8,184 nucleotides of DNA from a bacterium (GCA_030672255.1 DAOVGU010000133.1:1-8184), one strand, 5' to 3'. Counted from the first letter of the stretch, positions 1 through 5,831 are shown. Program-made: numbers and translations. Notes: generated by a model not told the origin, from the sequence alone.

Positions 1-962
1 ATCTTAAGCGGGAGGACCTCTGCCACACCGGAGCACATAAGATCAACAATACTCTTGGTCAGGTTCTCTTAGCAAAAAGGATGGGGAAAAGAAGGATTAT
101 TGCCGAGACAGGTGCCGGTCAGCATGGAGTGGCCACGGCAACGGCGGCGGCCCTCTTAGGATTTAAATGTGAAGTCTATATGGGAGAGGTGGATATGATA
201 CGCCAGAGGCCGAATGTCTATCGAATGCAACTTCTGGGAGCAAAGGTTATTCCCGTAAAGAGTGGCACGAGAACCTTAAAGGATGCGGTTAATGAGACAT
301 TCCGGGACTGGGTGACCAATGTAAAAGATACCTATTATGTTCTCGGTTCTGTTGTCGGACCCCATCCCTATCCCCTGATTGTGCGCAATTTTCAAGTAGT
401 AATTGGTAAGGAGACAAAAAATCAGATTCTTCGAGTAGAGGGGAGGTTGCCGGACTATCTTATTGCCTGCGTTGGCGGAGGAAGCAATAGCATCGGTCTT
501 TTTCATCCCTTCTTTCATCATAAGAATGTAAAATTTATTGGGGTGGAGGCGGCAGGAAGAGGAATAAAAACTGGAAAGCATGCCGCCACCTTGGTAGTAG
601 GGAAAAGAGGAATATTGCACGGAAGTTTTAGCGATCTCTTACAGGATGAGAATGGTCAGGTTCATTCTACCCATTCGGTGGCCCCCGGTCTTGACTATCC
701 CGGGGTTGGGCCAGAACATTCCTACTACAAAAGTATTGGTCGGGCAAAATATGTTTCGACTACCGATAAAGAGGCTCTAAAAGCATTTTCTCTTCTTTCT
801 CAGAGAGAAGGAATCATTCCTGCATTAGAGCCCGCCCACGCTCTTGCCTATCTTGCCCAATTAGCCCCAAAATTATCCAAGAAAGAGGTTATTATCCTCT
901 GCCTCTCTGGTCGGGGAGATAAAGACCTTGAAGAAGTTGCAAAGATAAAAAGTAAAATGTAA
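1..962 (+). CDS. trpB: Tryptophan synthase beta chain TrpB, 5' end cut by window edge
   Basis: The beta subunit of tryptophan synthase condenses indole with L-serine to give L-tryptophan, using pyridoxal phosphate, in a cytoplasmic alpha2beta2 complex with TrpA. The reading frame is open from base 3, so the gene begins outside the window. An ATG at 81 is internal: upstream codons encode the conserved HTGAHKINN motif, whose PLP-binding Lys is codon 39-41. Next comes AETGAGQHGVA (catalytic Glu at 105-107, E109 in E. coli), then the phosphate-binding GGGSNS loop and, near the C-terminus, the SGRGDKD motif. About 319 residues are visible against roughly 397 in E. coli, so some 75-80 N-terminal residues are missing. 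The HTGAHKINN form indicates ordinary TrpB1 rather than TrpB2. It ends in TAA at 960-962, three bases before a repeat, and trpA follows 156 bp later. I am very sure of the identity. Confidence 0.97.
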   Translation, partial: LKREDLCHTGAHKINNTLGQVLLAKRMGKRRIIAETGAGQHGVATATAAALLGFKCEVYMGEVDMIRQRPNVYRMQLLGAKVIPVKSGTRTLKDAVNETFRDWVTNVKDTYYVLGSVVGPHPYPLIVRNFQVVIGKETKNQILRVEGRLPDYLIACVGGGSNSIGLFHPFFHHKNVKFIGVEAAGRGIKTGKHAATLVVGKRGILHGSFSDLLQDENGQVHSTHSVAPGLDYPGVGPEHSYYKSIGRAKYVSTTDKEALKAFSLLSQREGIIPALEPAHALAYLAQLAPKLSKKEVIILCLSGRGDKDLEEVAKIKSKM

Positions 963-964
963 CC

Positions 965-1104
965 ATGTCATTGCGAGCAGTGGGATTCTTCGCCTGTCAT
1001 TGCGAGGGATAAAATCCCGAAGCAATCTCAATGACAATCTCAGAACAGGCTCCGCAATCTTGTCTTTTGGGATTGCCATGTCGCTAACGCTCCTCGCAAT
1101 GACA
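965..1104. repeat. Dispersed palindromic repeat between trpB and trpA
   Basis: The word TGTCATTGCGAG occurs at about 966-977 and again at 995-1006, and its reverse complement CCTCGCAATGACA lies at 1092-1104, so the gap is framed by inverted ends. Inside are a small hairpin GGGAT-AAA-ATCCC (1006-1018) and a further partial end TCTCAATGACA (1026-1036). This is the familiar repeat class whose chance translation reads like 'VIARSVSDMAIP' or 'SLRLLRDFIPRND' on the reverse strand and is often mis-annotated as protein. A 14-base piece (1088-1101) recurs exactly at 5978-5991, at the start of lptD. No coding function is supported here. The element may be a non-autonomous mobile or REP-like unit; this last point is inference. 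Confidence 0.8.
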
Positions 1105-1118
1105 TCTGTGATTAAAAT

Positions 1119-1910
1119 ATGATTAACCGGATCGATAAGGAGTTTCAAGGATTAAGAGAAAGGGGAGAAAGAGCGCTAATCTTTTATCTTACGGTTGGCT
1201 ATCCAAATATTTCCACCTTCATAGAGTTGATTATTACTTTGGAGAAATCAGGGGCAGATTTAATTGAACTTGGAATTCCTTTCTCCGACCCGGTGGCCGA
1301 TGGCCTTACCATTCAGAAAACTTCGCAAGAAGCATTGAAGCAAAAGATTAGTTTGAAAAAAACCTTCTCCTTAGCAAAGGATTTAGAGATTAATATTCCT
1401 CTTGTCTTGATGACCTACTATAATCCGGTCTACCAATATGGTCTGAAGAAATTTGCCGATAGCTGTAAAAAAAGCGGTATTGATGGGATTATCGTTCCTG
1501 ACCTTCCTCCCGAGGAGGCGAATCCTTTAAGAAATACACTGAAAAGCCATAACCTTGATCTCATTTTTCTTATCGCTCCTACGAGTCCCGAAAAAAGAAT
1601 AAAGATGATTGCTAATTTGAGCAAAGGCTTTATCTATTATGTCTCCTTAACCGGTGTTACCGGAGCAAGAGAAAAATTACCAAAGACAATTAGACTATCT
1701 CTGAATAGGATTCGTAAATTCACGAAAAGACCAATCTGTGTTGGTTTTGGTATCGCCAAACCTGAGCAAGCAAGGGAAATTGGAAACTATAGCGATGGCA
1801 TTATCATCGGCAGCGCCCTTCTAAATATCATTGAGAAATATAAAAATAAGAGAGGTCTTATAAAGGAGGTTGAGAGATTCGTCTCCGAAATCAAATCGGC
1901 GCTTAAATGA
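1119..1910 (+). CDS. trpA: Tryptophan synthase alpha chain TrpA
   Basis: The alpha subunit cleaves indole-3-glycerol phosphate to indole and glyceraldehyde 3-phosphate, and passes indole to TrpB through the internal tunnel. The 263-residue protein has normal family length. It starts with the typical NRIDKEF...RGERALIFYLTVGYPN strand and carries the catalytic pair Glu50 (LIELGIPFSDP) and Asp61 (ADG), matching E49 and D60 of E. coli. Further landmarks are YYNP (100-103), VPDLPPEE (126-133), the mobile-loop motif GVTGAR (179-184), VGFGI (208-212) and the phosphate-binding IIIGSALL (228-235). The usual ADGPTIQ segment reads ADGLTIQ. The ATG at 1119 agrees with the family N-terminus, but no Shine-Dalgarno sequence precedes it, because a repeat ends only 14 bases upstream. 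Cotranscription with trpB is likely. The stop TGA (1908-1910) lies at the edge of another repeat. Confidence 0.96.
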   Translation: MINRIDKEFQGLRERGERALIFYLTVGYPNISTFIELIITLEKSGADLIELGIPFSDPVADGLTIQKTSQEALKQKISLKKTFSLAKDLEINIPLVLMTYYNPVYQYGLKKFADSCKKSGIDGIIVPDLPPEEANPLRNTLKSHNLDLIFLIAPTSPEKRIKMIANLSKGFIYYVSLTGVTGAREKLPKTIRLSLNRIRKFTKRPICVGFGIAKPEQAREIGNYSDGIIIGSALLNIIEKYKNKRGLIKEVERFVSEIKSALK

Positions 1911-2043
1911 AACCACAGATTAACACAAAAATATATCGTAGTGGCAAAGTTTACTTTGCTCTATAGTCGAGCAAGCTCGACCACTACAATTAAATCCAGT
2001 TAATCCTGTCAGAAAATATTTTAAATTCGATAAATTCGTGGTT
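1911..2043. repeat. Repeat with branched hairpin between trpA and isomerase gene
   Basis: This non-coding gap starts directly after the trpA stop with AACCACAGATTAACACA and ends with the A/T-rich TTCGATAAATTCGTGGTTA. The two ends are roughly inverted (AACCAC against GTGGTT). In the middle, GTAGTGG (1938-1944) pairs with CCACTAC (1981-1987) around two inner hairpins: CAAAG-TTTA-CTTTG (1945-1958) and TCGAG-CAAG-CTCGA (1967-1980). This predicts a three-way or cloverleaf-like fold. No T-run follows, so it is not a standard intrinsic terminator. The opening TGAAACCACAGAT is repeated exactly at 5829-5841, after the pfkB-family gene. Confidence 0.75.
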
Positions 2044-2048
2044 AGAAA

Positions 2049-2054
2049 AAGGAG
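2049..2054 (+). promoter_or_regulatory. Shine-Dalgarno AAGGAG for the isomerase-like gene
   Basis: AAGGAG lies 4 bases upstream of the ATG at 2059. It decides the start: the longer frame from GTG at 2038 would begin inside the tail of the preceding repeat and would place this ribosome binding site within the coding region. Confidence 0.7.
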
Positions 2055-2058
2055 AAAA

Positions 2059-2925
2059 ATGAGGTTGGGATATTTGACAGATTTTAGCGAGGAAGAGGCA
2101 AAGTTTGCAAGAAGAGTAGGGTTTGACAGTTTGGAGATTAATTGTAACGACAAAGATGCTAATTTTTGGAAAGTAATATCAAAGAAGGGTGGGGCAGAAA
2201 GTATCAAGGAGAAAATGGAGGGGAACCATTTAGCAATTTCTGCTTTAGGTTTCTATTTTAATCATCTTCAACCGGAAGATTGGCAGAGGGAACGATTCAT
2301 AGAGCTTCTGGATATAGCACCCAAACTTGATGTAAAGGTTGTCTGCACCTTTGCTGGCAGAGACTCGGAAAAGAGTGTAGAAGACAATATTCCTCTTTTT
2401 AAGAAAGTATTTACTCCTTTAATGAAGAAAGCGGAAGATAAGGGAATAAAAATCGCGATAGAGAACTGTCCGATGATGTGCGGACATCCTTTTAGAGGGG
2501 TTAATATTGCTTTTGCTCCTAAAGTATGGGATTTAATGTTTGAAGCAATTCCTTCAAAAAACCTTGGTTTGGAGTTTGACCCTTCTCATCTTTATTGGCT
2601 GGGAATAGACTACATTCAGGCGGCTAAAGATTATAAGGATAAAATTTTTCATGTTCATGCCAAGGATACTGAGATTTTAGAGGAGAAATTAGCCAAGGAG
2701 ACTATCTATGGAAGCCGTTGGTGGAGATATAGACTTCCTGGTTTAGGGGAGATAGATTGGAAGAGATTTATCTCAACCTTATATGACATTGGTTATAAAG
2801 GTGATATCGCGATTGAGCATGAAGACCCTGTTTTCGCAGGAGAGAGAAGAAATGAAGGATTAAGATTAGGATATAAGCATCTTTCCTTGTGGATATTAAA
2901 GGGAAACTATAAAGCTATCAAATGA
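2059..2925 (+). CDS. Sugar phosphate isomerase/epimerase-like TIM-barrel protein
   Basis: This is a 288-residue cytoplasmic protein of the xylose isomerase-like/AP endonuclease family 2 TIM-barrel superfamily, whose members isomerise or epimerise sugars or related polyols with a divalent metal. The visible pattern fits a metal site with Glu135 (IAIEN), Asp174 (LEFDPSH), His200 (FHVHAKD) and Glu253 (IAIEHEDP), plus the common late segment LPGLGEIDWKRF (226-237) in which one barrel helix begins. The substrate cannot be read from the sequence. The start at ATG 2059 is chosen because AAGGAG sits just before it and because MRLGYLTDFS gives a natural first strand; a GTG at 2038 would add 7 repeat-encoded residues. 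It overlaps the next gene by 4 bases (ATGA), so expression with the radical SAM gene is probably coupled. Family is confident, exact role is not. Confidence 0.88.
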   Translation: MRLGYLTDFSEEEAKFARRVGFDSLEINCNDKDANFWKVISKKGGAESIKEKMEGNHLAISALGFYFNHLQPEDWQRERFIELLDIAPKLDVKVVCTFAGRDSEKSVEDNIPLFKKVFTPLMKKAEDKGIKIAIENCPMMCGHPFRGVNIAFAPKVWDLMFEAIPSKNLGLEFDPSHLYWLGIDYIQAAKDYKDKIFHVHAKDTEILEEKLAKETIYGSRWWRYRLPGLGEIDWKRFISTLYDIGYKGDIAIEHEDPVFAGERRNEGLRLGYKHLSLWILKGNYKAIK

Positions 2926-3932
2926 AAGAGGCTTTTCTTTATGAAAGACTAAAGGATGAGAAGGTTCGATGTAACCTCTGTCCCCATCATTGCATAATTG
3001 AAGAGGGAAAAAGAGGAATTTGTGGAGTCAGAGAGAATAGAGGAGGCACTCTTTATACTCTTGTTTATGAGAGGGCAATTGCTGATAGTGTTGACCCCAT
3101 CGAGAAGAAGCCTTTCTTCCATTTTTTTCCTAACTCCTTCGCTTTCTCCATCGCTACCGTTGGTTGTAATTTCCGATGTTCCTTCTGCCAGAACTATGAC
3201 ATTTCTCAGTTTCCAAAAGAGAAAAGTGAAATTATAGGGAAGGTTTTATCTCCAGAAAGGATTGTTTCTTACGCCAAAAAAAATAAATGTAAATCCATCT
3301 CCTATACCTACACCGAGCCCACAATTTTCTTTGAGTATGCCTATGAGACGGCAAAGATTGCTAAAAAAGAAGGAATAAAAAATAATTTTGTTACCAATGG
3401 TTATATCAGCAAGGAAGCTTTAAAATTAATCAGCCCTTATCTTGATGCGGCAGATGTCGACTTAAAGAGCTTCAAAGAAGAATTTTACAAAAAATTCTGC
3501 GGGGCAAGGTTATCGCCGGTTCTGGAAAATTTAAAATTAATGAAGGAGTTGGGAATCTGGGTGGAGGTGACGACCCTGATTATCCCAACTTTAAATGATT
3601 CTGAAGATGAGTTAGAAAAGATCGCTGAGTTTATTCTTAGTCTAGGTGAAGAGACACCCTGGCATCTATCTCGTTTCTATCCCCATTATAAACTAACCAA
3701 TTTGCCTCCCACACCAGTTGAGACTCTGCATCGAGCAAGGGAAATAGGAAAGAAAGTGGGTCTAAACTATATCTATTCGGGAAATGTTCCCGGGGATGAA
3801 GGGGAGAATACATTTTGCCCTAATTGTGGAAAAGTGGTTATCCGCCGCTATGGATTTCAGACCCTGGAAAATCACATCAAGCAAGGTAAGTGCCCGGATT
3901 GCGGAGCGAAGATTGCCGGGATTGGGATGTAA
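2922..3932 (+). CDS. amrS: AmmeMemoRadiSam-type radical SAM protein (AmrS-like)
   Basis: This 336-residue radical SAM enzyme resembles pyruvate formate-lyase activating enzymes, in the subgroup called the AmmeMemoRadiSam system radical SAM protein. An N-terminal cysteine cluster (C17, C20, C24, C34; CNLCPHHC...GICGVR) precedes the motif DPIEKKPFFHFFP. The [4Fe-4S]/SAM motif CNFRCSFC follows with C82, C86 and C89. Later come YTYTEPTIF, the segment PWHLSRFYPHYKL that is typical of this subgroup, and a C-terminal zinc ribbon (C299, C302, C324, C327). The system is named for co-occurrence with AMMECR1 and Memo proteins; neither is in this window, and the reaction is not something I can state. The start ATG overlaps the isomerase stop (ATGA). 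The rpsU gene converges on it with a 12-bp gap. An alternative name would be a generic PflA-like protein, but the length and zinc ribbon favour AmrS. Confidence 0.9.
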   Translation: MKEAFLYERLKDEKVRCNLCPHHCIIEEGKRGICGVRENRGGTLYTLVYERAIADSVDPIEKKPFFHFFPNSFAFSIATVGCNFRCSFCQNYDISQFPKEKSEIIGKVLSPERIVSYAKKNKCKSISYTYTEPTIFFEYAYETAKIAKKEGIKNNFVTNGYISKEALKLISPYLDAADVDLKSFKEEFYKKFCGARLSPVLENLKLMKELGIWVEVTTLIIPTLNDSEDELEKIAEFILSLGEETPWHLSRFYPHYKLTNLPPTPVETLHRAREIGKKVGLNYIYSGNVPGDEGENTFCPNCGKVVIRRYGFQTLENHIKQGKCPDCGAKIAGIGM

Positions 3933-3944
3933 AAATGATCTTTT

Positions 3945-4133
3945 TCAACCTTGGCTCTCCGGGTATACTCTTCTGAACTTCTTTTTTCTTCGGCGAATTT
4001 TGCTTGGTTTCTCGTAATACTCATGCTTCCTCAGTTCCTGGGCGATCCTTTCCTTTTCTGCCTCTTTTTTGAATCTCCGGAAGAGTTTCTCAAAACTTGG
4101 GTTCCTTCCCGAATATCTCAAAGTAACCCTCAC
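3945..4133 (-). CDS. rpsU: Small ribosomal subunit protein bS21
   Basis: bS21 is a small, very basic protein of the 30S subunit that sits near the 3' end of 16S rRNA and helps translation initiation. The 62-residue product shows the family core FEKLFRRFKKEAEK, then ELRKHEYYEKPSKIRRRKKK and a basic tail, matching the usual xVxVRxNExxxxALRRFKR...RREFYEKPxxxRKRKK pattern. The start is GTG at 4133-4131, which gives the expected short N-terminal strand (RVTLRYSGRNP). It also overlaps the stop of the upstream zinc-ribbon gene as GTGA, a classic coupling arrangement. A G-run (AGGGG) sits directly before the GTG, which is unusually close for a Shine-Dalgarno; a TTG four codons later would be better spaced but would lose the N-terminal strand. 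It converges on amrS and I see no terminator between them. Confidence 0.9.
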   Translation of the reverse strand: MRVTLRYSGRNPSFEKLFRRFKKEAEKERIAQELRKHEYYEKPSKIRRRKKKFRRVYPESQG

Positions 4134-4345
4134 CCCCTATTCAATAAGAATCCTGCCCCACAATATCTGCAGACCTTTTCTCCTTCTAAGTAACCATCGA
4201 CAATTAAACAGTTTTTACAGCGAATATTTGTATGAGTCCCGTTAGTCCCGTATTTAATACGGGATTTGCTTCTAACAGGATGAGTAGTTTCAACCTTTAC
4301 TTGAGAACCCTTTTTACTTTTCTCTTTCTTGACCTTTTTATTCAT
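4130..4345 (-). CDS. Small basic zinc-ribbon protein of unknown function, upstream of rpsU
   Basis: I do not recognise this 71-residue protein. Its first half is highly basic and probably flexible (MNKKVKKEKSKKGSQVK...VRSKSRIK), suggesting contact with RNA. Its second half has two CxxC knuckles, C43/C46 (CKNC) and C59/C62 (CRYCG), which is a four-cysteine zinc ribbon. That it is a real gene is supported by a good promoter just upstream, a 4-base GTGA overlap with rpsU, and a zinc-ribbon pattern that chance would not give. Its linkage to a ribosomal protein suggests a ribosome- or RNA-associated role, but this is inference. No Shine-Dalgarno precedes the ATG, and the mRNA is predicted to start at or next to it. 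A perfect 9-bp-arm palindrome lies inside the gene. It is not bL32, bL33 or bL36 by sequence. Confidence 0.72.
   Translation of the reverse strand: MNKKVKKEKSKKGSQVKVETTHPVRSKSRIKYGTNGTHTNIRCKNCLIVDGYLEGEKVCRYCGAGFLLNRG
4246..4264. repeat. Perfect 19-bp palindrome inside the zinc-ribbon gene
   Basis: TCCCGTATT-T-AATACGGGA has 9-bp arms around one central base. It encodes part of the SRIKYG segment of the zinc-ribbon protein on the reverse strand. A short direct repeat AGTCCCGT starts just before it and overlaps it. It could be an mRNA hairpin, an operator or a palindrome captured from an intergenic repeat; the sequence alone does not decide. Confidence 0.6.
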
Positions 4346-4351
4346 ATTTTT

Positions 4352-4381
4352 ATTTTATCTCATTAGGACAAACAAAGTCAA
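4352..4381 (-). promoter_or_regulatory. Sigma-70-like promoter of the zinc-ribbon/rpsU operon
   Basis: Read on the reverse strand, TTGACT (4381-4376) and TAAAAT (4357-4352) each match the -35 and -10 consensus at five of six bases, with an 18-base spacer. Only 6 bases (4351-4346) separate the -10 box from the ATG at 4345-4343, so transcription should begin at or within about two bases of the start codon. This predicts a leaderless transcript, which agrees with the lack of a Shine-Dalgarno sequence. Confidence 0.6.
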
Positions 4382-4419
4382 GGTTTTGACAACCAACCCC
4401 ATTTAGCAATACAATAAGG

Positions 4420-4728
4420 GAGGCGAGGTAGTTCCCTTCAAAGGGTCTCCTCAGCTATCGCTTCGTCAGGCAGGGTGCTCACTGACTCGCACCCGACGCC
4501 AACCGTGTGCTCCTTATTCGTCGCACGGCGTCCGCTCGTCTGGTGACTTCGCTCTGCTGTTGCTGTGAGTGGTTTCTTGGAAACTAACCTACTCGCATAT
4601 TGCTACTAAAGTAAGCATATAGGATAGTAGCGCAATTTCGGTTATCAGAGGAGAAAATGTTCTCCCCTCTGGGGAGATACAGAGGGGACCGAAAAGCAAA
4701 GCCCTTCTCCAGGGAACTACCTCGCCTC
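4420..4728. repeat. 309-bp element bounded by 18-bp perfect inverted repeats
   Basis: GAGGCGAGGTAGTTCCCT (4420-4437) is matched exactly in inverted form at 4711-4728. The inside folds further: GTTTC-TTG-GAAAC near 4572-4584, GCTACTA (4602-4608) with TAGTAGC (4625-4631), and TTTCGGT (4636-4642) with ACCGAAA (4688-4694). That last pair encloses CCCCTCTG (4664-4671) pairing with CAGAGGGG (4680-4687). A 39-base stretch (4444-4482) and a 28-base stretch (4507-4534) recur inverted after lptD. No coding frame is convincing. It could be a non-autonomous transposable unit without its transposase or a structured RNA; I cannot decide between these. Confidence 0.7.
4444..4482 (+). repeat. 39-bp repeat, inverted copy of 8128-8166
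   Basis: These 39 bases are the exact reverse complement of 8128-8166. The following segment 4507-4534 matches the reverse complement of 8003-8030 at 26 of 28 bases. The spacing between the two blocks differs: 24 bases here and 97 there. The two loci are therefore diverged or rearranged copies of one family rather than a single recent duplication. Confidence 0.85.
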
Positions 4729-4749
4729 TGGTTTAAAACACTAATGTGA

Positions 4750-4892
4750 GGACTATTTCTGTAAGCGTGCCTTAGCTACCGACGAGCGGGCATGGTGTCC
4801 GAAGGACGAGCGAGGAGGAGCAAGAGCGAAGATTTCCCCCCTGATTAAATCAGGGGTGGGGAAATCGAGCGTGCCGCCGAAGAAGATAGTCC
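4750..4892. other. Foldable non-coding block just upstream of the pfkB-family gene
   Basis: GGACTAT (4750-4756) pairs with ATAGTCC (4886-4892), enclosing a GTCC-GAA-GGAC hairpin (4797-4807) and a strong long hairpin. In the long hairpin GATTTCCCC (4831-4839) pairs with GGGGAAATC (4858-4866), with an inner stem CCTGAT/ATCAGG (4840-4845 and 4849-4854). The octamer AGCGTGCC appears near both ends. The block closes only 9 bases before the ATG at 4902, so it could form the mRNA leader of that gene. No T-run follows the hairpin, so it is not a terminator. It matches no riboswitch class that I recognise, and it may simply be another intergenic repeat. Confidence 0.5.
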
Positions 4893-4901
4893 GAACATAT
4901 T

Positions 4902-5831
4902 ATGGGAGATGTTGCCTGTCTGGGAATTGTCGTTGCTGATCTGGTCACTAAGCCAGTAGGGAATCTGCCGGAGGCCGGCAGACTTGCTTTAGTGAAAAAT
5001 ATTCAGTTGCATACCGGTGGATGTGCTACCAATACCGGTTTTGCCCTGGCTAAATTGGGACTGAAGGTCGCTGTTCTCGGTAAGGTGGGCAAAGATGGCC
5101 TGGGGGATTTTATTGTCCAGCAAGCGCAATCTATGGGAGTTGAGACAACCGGCCTTATTCAAGCCATAAACACCAATACCTCGGCCACCATCGTAATGGT
5201 TTCTAAAGAAGGGGAAAGAACATTCTTGCATTCCTTAGGAGCAAATGGAAAATATTGCCTTGATAATATAGATTTCGCTCTTGTCAAGAAATATAAAATT
5301 CTACATTATGCCGGGGGCTTTCTCCTGCCCAAACTTGATGGAAAGCCGATCGCTTCCCTTTTAAAGAAGGCGAGATCTTCCGGGATCGTAACCTCCCTTG
5401 ATACTGCCTGGGATGCGAGGGATAGGTGGCTGAAGGTTTTGGAGCCTGCTCTTTCTCATCTGGATATTTTCCTGCCGAGCATCGAGGAAGCAAGGATGAT
5501 TAGCGGCAGAAAAACACCGGAGAAGATAACCTCCTTCCTTCTCCAATATGGAATAAAGCTTATTGGTTTGAAGATGGGAGGAAAGGGTTGTTTTCTCCGG
5601 GGACAAGGAAAAGAAGGAATCTATATTCCTGCCTTTCCGGTTAAGCCACGGGATACTACCGGTGCTGGTGATGCCTGGGTAGCGGGCTTTTTGGCCGGTT
5701 TTATTAAAGGATGGAGCCTGGAGAAGATTGGCAGGTTTGCCAATGCCATAGGGGCATTATCTACCCTATCCTTTGGTGCTACTGAAGGGGTAAGGTCAAT
5801 GGAGGAAAGTTTAAAGTTTGCTGGTTTATGA
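4902..5831 (+). CDS. PfkB-family carbohydrate or nucleoside kinase
   Basis: This is a ribokinase-fold enzyme that transfers the gamma-phosphate of ATP to a sugar or nucleoside hydroxyl in the cytoplasm. The 309-residue protein has normal family length. It begins with the usual first strand and substrate Asp (GDVACLGIVVAD, Asp13), followed by PfkB signature 1 (HTGGCATNTGFALAKLG, Gly39-Gly40 and Asn44) and VGKDGLGDF. The C-terminal signature DTTGAGDAWVAGFLAG has the anion-hole glycines and catalytic base Asp257. The segment FLPSIEEARMISG corresponds to the common NxxE-type region, here SIEEA in place of the more usual N-x-x-E. Substrate cannot be assigned; ribokinase-, adenosine kinase- and fructokinase-like roles are all possible. 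The ATG at 4902 fits the family N-terminus but has no Shine-Dalgarno. The stop TGA sits at the edge of a repeat shared with the trpA 3' end. Confidence 0.92.
   Translation: MGDVACLGIVVADLVTKPVGNLPEAGRLALVKNIQLHTGGCATNTGFALAKLGLKVAVLGKVGKDGLGDFIVQQAQSMGVETTGLIQAINTNTSATIVMVSKEGERTFLHSLGANGKYCLDNIDFALVKKYKILHYAGGFLLPKLDGKPIASLLKKARSSGIVTSLDTAWDARDRWLKVLEPALSHLDIFLPSIEEARMISGRKTPEKITSFLLQYGIKLIGLKMGGKGCFLRGQGKEGIYIPAFPVKPRDTTGAGDAWVAGFLAGFIKGWSLEKIGRFANAIGALSTLSFGATEGVRSMEESLKFAGL

Noticed and set aside
276..620. 114-codon reverse-strand frame inside trpB
   Set aside because: It is antisense to strongly conserved trpB sequence and has no start signal or domain.
873..1148. 91-codon reverse-strand frame over the trpB-trpA gap
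   Set aside because: Its sequence is the typical chance translation of a dispersed repeat (SLRLLRDFIPRND-like) and it overlaps the ends of both trp genes.
2038..2058. GTG start seven codons upstream for the isomerase-like gene
   Set aside because: It lies in the repeat tail, and a good AAGGAG stands before the ATG at 2059.
3931..3945. AAAAATGATCTTTTT between amrS and rpsU as a terminator
   Set aside because: The pairing is weak and A/T-only around GATC, with no GC-rich stem.
3784..4193. Forward frames of 77 and 80 codons over the rpsU region
   Set aside because: They are antisense to rpsU and overlap the amrS C-terminal zinc ribbon or the zinc-ribbon gene.
4831..4866. Strong hairpin upstream of the kinase as an intrinsic terminator
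   Set aside because: No T-run on either side; the flanks are GATTT and GAAATC, which are part of the stem.
4420..4901. CRISPR array or tRNA/rRNA gene in the long intergenic region
   Set aside because: There are no regularly spaced identical repeats and no tRNA cloverleaf or rRNA signature; the repeats are inverted and variable.
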